DNA from: Candidatus Aenigmatarchaeota archaeon
Lineage (GTDB): Archaea; EX4484-52; GLR71
Direction: 5' to 3'
Assembly: GCA_023134675.1 (NCBI GenBank)
Contig: JAGLUQ010000070.1
Span: 1-5,759, forward strand
Length of the DNA: 5,759 nucleotides
Below are positions 1-3,997 of this stretch, piece after piece. The stretch's first letter is position 1; the number at the start of each line of letters is the position of its first letter. The notes beneath the pieces were generated by a model. The model was not told the origin of the DNA. It worked only from the letters and a program-made list of their open reading frames with translations, and did no database searches. The position numbers and the translations under genes are program-made.

Positions 1-123
1 ATAGATCAGTATCTTACAGATATTGGTACTGCACAAGAAATTATGTGTGAATGGCTAAGAAGCATAGTACATCAAAGAGATCCCTACGAAGGTCGTTTAA
101 GAAAAGCTAGAAAAGGCTGTTAA
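1..123 (+). CDS. C-terminal end of an unrecognised protein (cut by window edge)
   Basis: The first plus-strand frame is open from base 1 to a TAA at 121-123 and gives 40 residues. The other two plus frames are closed within this stretch. The visible tail is mixed helical-looking sequence with a strongly basic end (RLRKARKGC) and an EWLRSIVHQRDPYEG segment just before it. I do not recognise the family from so short a piece, and no catalytic motif is visible. The gene ends 93 bases before the next start, and that start has its own promoter-like sequence, so the two are probably not one tight operon. The alternative is a chance open frame, which 40 codons cannot exclude. Confidence 0.5.
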   Translation: MDQYLTDIGTAQEIMCEWLRSIVHQRDPYEGRLRKARKGC

Positions 124-180
124 ATAGAAAAAACAACAATCATATCTCTTTCTCAAAAACCTTACTTTCATCTCTCGCAC

Positions 181-216
181 CTAACAGATATAAAACCCAA
201 AACAGAAATATCACAC
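181..216 (+). promoter_or_regulatory. Archaeal TATA-type promoter of the metallo-hydrolase gene
   Basis: ATATAAAA at 188-195 is a good archaeal TATA box. Its centre lies about 26 bases upstream of the ATG at 217, the usual archaeal TATA-to-start-site distance, so transcription would begin at or within a base or two of the start codon. No Shine-Dalgarno-like sequence is seen between 196 and 216. Together this points to a leaderless mRNA. The preceding bases 124-187 are rich in A and pyrimidine runs and show no other signal. Confidence 0.55.
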
Positions 217-867
217 ATGGAAATCAAAAAGATAAACGACGACATCCACCTTATCAAACTAGGCGGATTGGAATCAAACATATACCTGATAAAGAAAAAA
301 GTTCTGATAGACACAGGCCTTGGCTACCACAAAAAGATGCTGGCCGAAGCCCTAGATTCCCTGCACATCAAATTCACAGGCATAGAGCGCATCATATTCA
401 CGCACGCCCATTACGACCACATAGGCGGCAGAGACATGTTCACGCAAGCGAAAACAGCAATACACAAAGATGATGCAAAAATCCTGGAAAAAGGCGACAT
501 CACAAAAAGCTGCGCCTTCGCATTCAAAAAGACTTTAGAACCAAAAAAAGCAGACCTGGTCCTCAACGACAGCGATATCATACGTATAGATGCCATGAGA
601 CTGGATGTCATCCACACCCCGGGCCACACAGAAGGATCAATCTGCCTTCACGATGAGAACAGCAAAATCCTGTTCACAGGCGACACAATCTTCTCAGACA
701 CGATAGGAAGGACAGACCTGCCGGGCAGCAGCTCAGAAGACATGATAGAATCCCTTAACAAGCTGAAAGACCTGGAAATATCAAAAATCCTGCCAGGGCA
801 CGGAAACATGATAGAGACAGATGCAGAGAAGCAGATTGAAAAAATTATTCAGATGCATGCTGGTTAA
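217..867 (+). CDS. MBL-fold metallo-hydrolase (glyoxalase II-like)
   Basis: This 216-residue protein is a complete single-domain metallo-beta-lactamase-fold enzyme, expected to be a cytoplasmic hydrolase with two metal ions. The whole ligand set is visible: the HAHYDH motif gives His63, His65, Asp67 and His68, followed by His137 in HTPGHTEGS, Asp156 in FTGDTIF and His195 in PGHG. The early IDTG turn (31-34) is typical of the fold. The GRTDLPG segment after the Asp ligand (164-170) matches the glyoxalase II/YcbL-like branch. Length fits that branch without the extra C-terminal substrate domain of classical glyoxalase II, so the substrate (a thioester such as a glutathione-type adduct, or something else) cannot be named. 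There is no signal peptide or membrane segment. The ATG was chosen because a TATA box sits about 26 bases upstream. The TPR gene converges on it from the other strand, 50 bases downstream. Codons often end in C, unlike the AT-rich region that follows. Confidence 0.93.
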   Translation: MEIKKINDDIHLIKLGGLESNIYLIKKKVLIDTGLGYHKKMLAEALDSLHIKFTGIERIIFTHAHYDHIGGRDMFTQAKTAIHKDDAKILEKGDITKSCAFAFKKTLEPKKADLVLNDSDIIRIDAMRLDVIHTPGHTEGSICLHDENSKILFTGDTIFSDTIGRTDLPGSSSEDMIESLNKLKDLEISKILPGHGNMIETDAEKQIEKIIQMHAG

Positions 868-917
868 TTTCTATAATATTTAATGTTTTCATAAGGAAAA
901 TGTGAAAGAATTTATGG

Positions 918-1378
918 CTAACTTAAATAAATCATATCTTTCAATATTTCTTCCTTTCCTCTTATTACCTGTTTTGATGGTTCTATGCTTATTGATTCAT
1001 TAATGTAATCTAATGCGTCTTTATTTCTTCCCATTTGATAAAGAGCATACCCCTTAAGAAATAATGCAGTAGGATACTCTTTATTATTTTTAGTGATTTC
1101 TATTGACTTATCGAGCCATTCAATTGACCTATCAAATTCTTGCAATCTATAAAGAGACTCAGCCATACCAGAACTTATGTAAAATTCATGATTTTCATAG
1201 TCAGGATATTCCAAAGCTTTTTCAAAACACTTCAATGCTTCAGCATATTTTAAATCATTCCGAAGAAAAATAAATCCTTTATTTGCCCATTGAATAGCAT
1301 TCTTTGGATAAAATATATCAGTTGCTACTGGGATACTATTTGTTTTTTTATACGTTTTTTAAGCATATTCATAAACAT
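918..1378 (-). CDS. Small TPR-repeat protein with a frameshifted 5' end
   Basis: The minus strand encodes about three tetratricopeptide repeats, helical-hairpin units that normally mediate protein-protein contacts. The units begin around NAIQWANKGFIFL (with AEALKCFEKALEY), YISSGMAESLYRL (with DRSIEWLDKSIEI) and ALFLKGYALYQMG (with DALDYINESISIEP). A short helix then leads to TAG at 920-918. The first usable in-frame start is TTG 1235, but the first repeat clearly continues upstream of it to about 1300, and that frame has no ATG, GTG or TTG before TAA at 1361-1359. A second frame begins with ATG at 1378 (further ATGs at 1372 and 1366), reads MFMNMLKKRIKK and meets the A7 tract at 1343-1349. 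A -1 shift there joins both into a 153-residue protein. So this is a frameshifted pseudogene, a sequencing indel or a recoded gene. Codon use is very AT-rich compared with the flanking hydrolase and polymerase genes. No enzymatic domain is visible, and the partner is unknown. Confidence 0.75.
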
Positions 1379-1415
1379 CCTACTAACTTTCTATTAAAAA
1401 CTTAACATTTGCAGT

Positions 1416-1426
1416 TTTTAAAAAAT
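1416..1426 (-). promoter_or_regulatory. Weak candidate TATA box for the TPR gene
   Basis: Read on the minus strand, a TTTTTTAAAAA stretch lies about 40-45 bases upstream of ATG 1378, which would give a leader of about 15-20 bases. The whole area is A/T-rich, so such matches are expected by chance. No convincing Shine-Dalgarno sequence precedes the ATG; GTAGG directly abuts it. Confidence 0.2.
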
Positions 1427-1633
1427 TGTAAATAGTGCTGAAACCAATGCTCTTTAATAAAACTGAAAACAACATTATTTAGTAATAATTTATAGTATTG
1501 AACTTTAAAAACTTTTATTAGAACTTTACAAAGAAGTATTGCTTTTTATTGAAGGTATATTGCACGTCTTAACTTTTCAATAAACAAAATTGTTCTTCAC
1601 ACAAAAACAAAACATGTTAATGTGAAAGTAACA

Positions 1634-1663
1634 CCCGTTCATTTCTTATGGAAACATATAAAA
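1634..1663 (+). repeat. Promoter-like module, copy 1
   Basis: First of four related modules. It begins CCCGTTCATTTCTTATGGA, continues with AAC, and is followed at once by ATATAAAA (1656-1663), a TATA-like sequence, so the GGAAAC part sits where an archaeal BRE would. It matches copy 4 at 20 of the first 22 bases. The TATA part differs from copies 2 and 4, and the CTTTTGGT tail is absent. Confidence 0.55.
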
Positions 1664-1748
1664 CACAGCACAAAACTTAAGCAAATAAAAAAAAAGAGAC
1701 ACAGCAAACACAGCAGTGTATGAACGTGAAAGAATCATATATACACAA

Positions 1749-1789
1749 CCCCTTTGTTTCTTATGGAAACCTTTTATATATCTTTTGGT
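1749..1789 (+). repeat. Promoter-like module, copy 2 (full length, strong TATA)
   Basis: A 41-base module matching copy 4 at 35 of 41 positions by hand count. It contains a dyad GTTTC-TTATG-GAAAC (1756-1770), then CC and the TATA-like TTTTATATA (1772-1780), and ends in TCTTTTGGT. The order of purine-rich GGAAACC directly followed by TATA is that of an archaeal BRE/TATA promoter, which would start transcription around 1800. No protein-coding frame begins there, so any transcript would be non-coding or a long leader. Confidence 0.65.
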
Positions 1790-1812
1790 CTGTAATACAT
1801 TTTACAAAGACA

Positions 1813-1829
1813 CCCCTTCATTTCCTATG
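1813..1829 (+). repeat. Promoter-like module, copy 3 (5' part only)
   Basis: CCCCTTCATTTCCTATG repeats the first 17 bases of the module. It then breaks off into CACATATGACA, without the GAAACC and TTTATATAT parts. It looks like a truncated or decayed copy that no longer has a good TATA box. Confidence 0.5.
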
Positions 1830-1848
1830 CACATATGACAACACAAAG

Positions 1849-1863
1849 TGAACGACCCGTTCA
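1849..1863. repeat. Perfect 6-bp inverted repeat at the edge of module copy 4
   Basis: TGAACG (1849-1854), ACC, CGTTCA (1858-1863) form a perfect inverted repeat with a 3-base centre, overlapping the start of copy 4. It could be a dimer binding site or just a chance hairpin. There is no T-run after it, so it is not a bacterial-type terminator. Confidence 0.4.
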
Positions 1864-1896
1864 TTTCCTATAGAAACCATTTATATATCTTTTGGT
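1856..1896 (+). repeat. Promoter-like module, copy 4 (full length, strong TATA)
   Basis: The second full 41-base copy. It carries TTTC-CTATA-GAAA as a short dyad, then ACC and the TATA-like TTTATATAT (1881-1889), and ends in CTTTTGGT. If used as a promoter it would start transcription near 1910, giving a leader of about 130 bases that passes through both downstream dyads before reaching the gene at 2041. Confidence 0.65.
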
Positions 1897-1922
1897 TCAG
1901 ACAGCTTTGTGTAAAAAGTAGC

Positions 1923-1955
1923 TTTTATGTATAAAGTCAGAATTTTATGTATAAA
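1923..1955 (+). promoter_or_regulatory. Pair of 13-bp operator-like dyads, 20 bp apart
   Basis: TTTTATGTATAAA occurs at 1923-1935 and again, identical, at 1943-1955. Each contains a perfect inverted repeat TTTAT-GT-ATAAA. The repeat-to-repeat distance is exactly 20 bp, close to two helical turns, so two dimeric regulators would sit on the same face of the DNA. The pair lies just downstream of the start expected from module copy 4 and about 20 bases upstream of the TATA box at 1974-1982. It could therefore repress the first or activate the second. The regulator is unknown and is not visible in the window. Confidence 0.5.
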
Positions 1956-1966
1956 ACCAAACTCAC

Positions 1967-2017
1967 CCAAAACTATATAAATACTAAAACTCAAAATAAA
2001 TAATACCACTTATAAAT
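1967..2017 (+). promoter_or_regulatory. Two candidate proximal TATA boxes for the repeat protein gene
   Basis: TATATAAAT at 1974-1982, preceded by an A-rich BRE-like CAAAAC, would start transcription near 2005-2009 and give a leader of about 35 bases. A second box, TTATAAAT at 2010-2017, lies about 27 bases before ATG 2041 and would give a leaderless message starting at that ATG. The sequence alone cannot decide which is used; both may be. Confidence 0.45.
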
Positions 2018-2040
2018 GATAATTAACTGATTATATTTTG

Positions 2041-3786
2041 ATGGTGTATTATATGACGAAAGGCAATATTGTATTGATTCCGGATGTCGGTGGTTTTTGT
2101 TCGGGTAATCTAAAAATGATTAAAGACGTATCTCTAGAGGCAAAACAGATTCTGCCTATTTTTTCAGAATATGATTCTGCAAAAGATTTTTTAGAAGACG
2201 CTCTTGGTTACTCTGTAGATGCCCATACTGAGGCAGCCTATCTTGTTCCGCTAAATCACGCCCGTCTTGATGCCGTGGACAGGATGCTTTATGATGACAA
2301 TACACCTCTTCTCGGTCCTAATGCAACTGAAAAACAAATCAAGAAAGTAGTTGCTGCACTGAAAACAGAAAAATCAGATCTCAAGCACCATATCAAAGCT
2401 GAATTAGATAATCTCTCAGATGGAAGTTTTCAGTATTCTCAAAAAGATTTAACAAGTGCAATACGTGCAGCCACAGCACAGCAAATACCTGCTGTTGTTC
2501 CGCCTCATCTTTGTGAAAAATACAGAGATGAATTAGGTGATATTGCAGCGTATTTAGATGATGGGAACTCGTCCTCATCAAAAAGCAGTCATGTTTCCTT
2601 GATAAGAAACGAGGCAGGGAAATACAATGCCCATGATTTTATTTATAAGGGACTGCCAATTACAGCAGCAGCAATAATATTAGCAACAGCATTGTATAAG
2701 TTTTTCGAAGGTGCCGGCGGCATCTCAAAAGAAGTTGTATATGATTCTGAAGTACAGTATGATAGTCCTGTGGTAGGTGCAAATAACACACCAGACAATC
2801 AGGATCAAATAGTGCCGGATGAAAATCGCCCTGACTGGCTCATTCAAAAAAAGAACTCGCCCGGTAATGAATACTTTGAGATAGACCGCGATTTACTGCC
2901 GATTGAGGGAGCAGGACTCAAGCTTGTCGACGGCAATGATGACAAATATGATGACAGTGTTATGAAGCCCAACGACGGCGTTCCGGAGATGATGGCAGGT
3001 ATTGATGAGGTGCTAGTGATAGATTTGGAAGGAAACGAGAATATGTGTAAAGTGGGCGTCTTAATAGTTGACAACGATTTCTTTAACAAATACGACGGAG
3101 TTCTGGCACAAGGCCCTGATTGGGGTAAACATAATCAACTTCTCTTGGATAAAGAAAACGTGTTTTCTGAAATATCTGATGGTGTGTTTGCGACGATGTT
3201 CTCGATATCCAATCAGAATCACTTTAGTGGCACTTTTAACTCTAAAGGACCGGTCATTGCTTACGAAAATCATTCTCCTGTGGTAGGTGTAGATGACACA
3301 CCAAATCCGCAGGCTGCTGACGAAGAATTTAATAATCGCCCTGACTGGCTCATTCAAAAAAAGAACGTACTTGGTAATGAATACTTTAAGATAGACCGCG
3401 ATTTACTACCGCTTGAAGGAGCCGGACTCAGGCTTGTTAAGGGCAATGACAATAATTATGATGATGGGGATATGAAGCCTAACGATGGTGTTCCAGAGAT
3501 GATGGCAGGTATTGATCTTATAAATGGTGATGTTATAATTGTTATAGACAAAGATTTAGAGATAAAATATGGTGGAGCAATACCGAAAATAAGTGATGAG
3601 TCAAACAATCGAATTCATCATACATTGTATTATGACGAAATTGCGCCAGACATTTTTTGTGCAAAAGTTCCGATTGAAGGACACAATGAGATATGTTTTG
3701 TTGGCAAGAGTAAGGCTGACGACCTTGAAGATCTTAAGAGAATACCTATAATTGCTTATGAAACAAATAGTTTTGGTCCAAATTGA
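2041..3786 (+). CDS. Unrecognised membrane-anchored protein with two tandem 170-residue repeats
   Basis: I do not recognise this 581-residue protein. Residues 1-175 form a soluble, helix-rich domain, followed by a Ser-rich linker (176-184), one hydrophobic segment at about 205-222 (LPITAAAIILATALYKFF) and two tandem units, 242-411 and 412-581, offset by exactly 170 codons. Each unit opens with SPVVG and an acidic variable stretch. A conserved core follows (263-322 and 433-492, 50 of 60 residues identical) containing RPDWLIQKKN, GNEYF, IDRDLLP and MKPNDGVPEMMAGID. A diverged beta-like tail ends in IAYE. The core is rich in Asp/Asn (GND..YDD), which might bind calcium, but no canonical EF-hand is clear. 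More basic residues before than after the membrane segment suggest N-terminus inside and repeats outside; there is no signal peptide. Starts: ATG 2041 suits a leaderless message. ATG 2053, with GGTG about six bases upstream, is a good alternative; TTG 2038 is unlikely. Its last 41 bases overlap a possible minus-strand gene. Confidence 0.85.
   Translation: MVYYMTKGNIVLIPDVGGFCSGNLKMIKDVSLEAKQILPIFSEYDSAKDFLEDALGYSVDAHTEAAYLVPLNHARLDAVDRMLYDDNTPLLGPNATEKQIKKVVAALKTEKSDLKHHIKAELDNLSDGSFQYSQKDLTSAIRAATAQQIPAVVPPHLCEKYRDELGDIAAYLDDGNSSSSKSSHVSLIRNEAGKYNAHDFIYKGLPITAAAIILATALYKFFEGAGGISKEVVYDSEVQYDSPVVGANNTPDNQDQIVPDENRPDWLIQKKNSPGNEYFEIDRDLLPIEGAGLKLVDGNDDKYDDSVMKPNDGVPEMMAGIDEVLVIDLEGNENMCKVGVLIVDNDFFNKYDGVLAQGPDWGKHNQLLLDKENVFSEISDGVFATMFSISNQNHFSGTFNSKGPVIAYENHSPVVGVDDTPNPQAADEEFNNRPDWLIQKKNVLGNEYFKIDRDLLPLEGAGLRLVKGNDNNYDDGDMKPNDGVPEMMAGIDLINGDVIIVIDKDLEIKYGGAIPKISDESNNRIHHTLYYDEIAPDIFCAKVPIEGHNEICFVGKSKADDLEDLKRIPIIAYETNSFGPN
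2764..3006 (+). repeat. Internal direct repeat, copy 1 (conserved part)
   Basis: This segment recurs 510 bp downstream in the same reading frame. In its last 180 bases (2827-3006) I count 154 identities with the second copy; its first 63 bases are more diverged. It encodes the opening and core of the first protein repeat unit. Confidence 0.85.
3274..3516 (+). repeat. Internal direct repeat, copy 2 (conserved part)
   Basis: Second copy of the internal repeat, at a constant 510-bp offset with no gaps. It includes a 33-base perfect match around the RPDWLIQKKN codons (3334-3366). Similarity at DNA level stops at the codon for the final Asp of MMAGID. Beyond it the two units resemble each other only weakly at protein level. 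Confidence 0.85.
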
Positions 3787-3994
3787 TTCTTAGACCCTGT
3801 TTCATCATCACTTGCAATTTTTGAGCACCGATAGTATACAATGCAACAGGTGCCGCAATACCTCCACTGAAAAACATTACTGCAGCAGAGCCGATGAATG
3901 TTCCGACATTGCATCCTGCTTCTATCCAGTCATTTACATCGTCCTCGTTTTCTACGCAGAATTCGGGCTTTATACACAAAGCCAGTTCAGACAA
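3746..3994 (-). CDS. Possible 82-residue membrane protein directly downstream of DP2
   Basis: An open frame follows the DP2 stop (TAA 4000-3998) in the same frame after one AGG codon. It starts at TTG 3994 and ends at TAG 3748-3746. The composition looks like real protein: an acidic segment ENEDDVNDWIEAG (15-27), then a glycine-rich hydrophobic stretch at about 29-57 (VGTFIGSAAVMFFSGG and IAAPVALYTIGA), then a basic tail, so one long or two short membrane segments. Points against it are the weak TTG start with no properly spaced Shine-Dalgarno sequence, no ATG before the middle of the membrane segment, and a 41-bp tail-to-tail overlap with the large plus-strand gene. I do not recognise a family. 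Because DP2 appears to end normally, a separate co-transcribed small gene or a decayed one is likelier than a DP2 extension. Confidence 0.45.
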   Translation of the reverse strand: MSELALCIKPEFCVENEDDVNDWIEAGCNVGTFIGSAAVMFFSGGIAAPVALYTIGAQKLQVMMKQGLRINLDQNYLFHKQL

Positions 3995-3997
3995 CCT

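Larger units (their letters stand above)
1379..2040. other. Long AT-rich gene-free region between divergent genes
   Basis: These 660 bases separate the minus-strand TPR gene from the plus-strand repeat protein. No frame on either strand gives a credible protein: the longest look-alikes are a few tens of codons and do not conserve a frame across the repeated modules. From 1379 to about 1620 I see only low-complexity A/T sequence. From about 1630 to 2017 the region is structured, with four promoter-like modules, a perfect 6-bp hairpin, two 20-bp-spaced dyads and two TATA boxes, listed separately. The base composition is far lower in G+C than the hydrolase and polymerase genes. Confidence 0.75.

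Noticed and set aside
868..917. Bidirectional terminator between the convergent hydrolase and TPR genes
   Set aside because: The 50 bases are T-rich on both strands but contain no clear long T-run or hairpin, so I did not list a terminator.
1634..1896. CRISPR array, suggested by repeated TTTC-TTATG-GAAAC dyads
   Set aside because: Spacing is irregular (115, 64 and 43 bp), two of the copies are incomplete, and the shared sequence runs on into a TATA box and a common tail instead of unique spacers.
1648..1915. Tiny peptides beginning ATGGAAAC in the modules (for example METFYISFGL)
   Set aside because: They are about 10 codons long, copy 4 has ATA in place of ATG, copy 3 lacks the segment, and the repetition is explained by the DNA motif itself.
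1900..2037. Non-coding RNA gene downstream of module copy 4
   Set aside because: Transcription from copy 4 is plausible, but I see no stable fold, C/D or H/ACA box, or terminator that defines an RNA gene.
2930..2985. EF-hand or dockerin-type calcium loop in the repeat core (GND..YDD)
   Set aside because: The acidic residues do not keep the 12-residue EF-hand spacing in both copies; calcium binding stays only a possibility.
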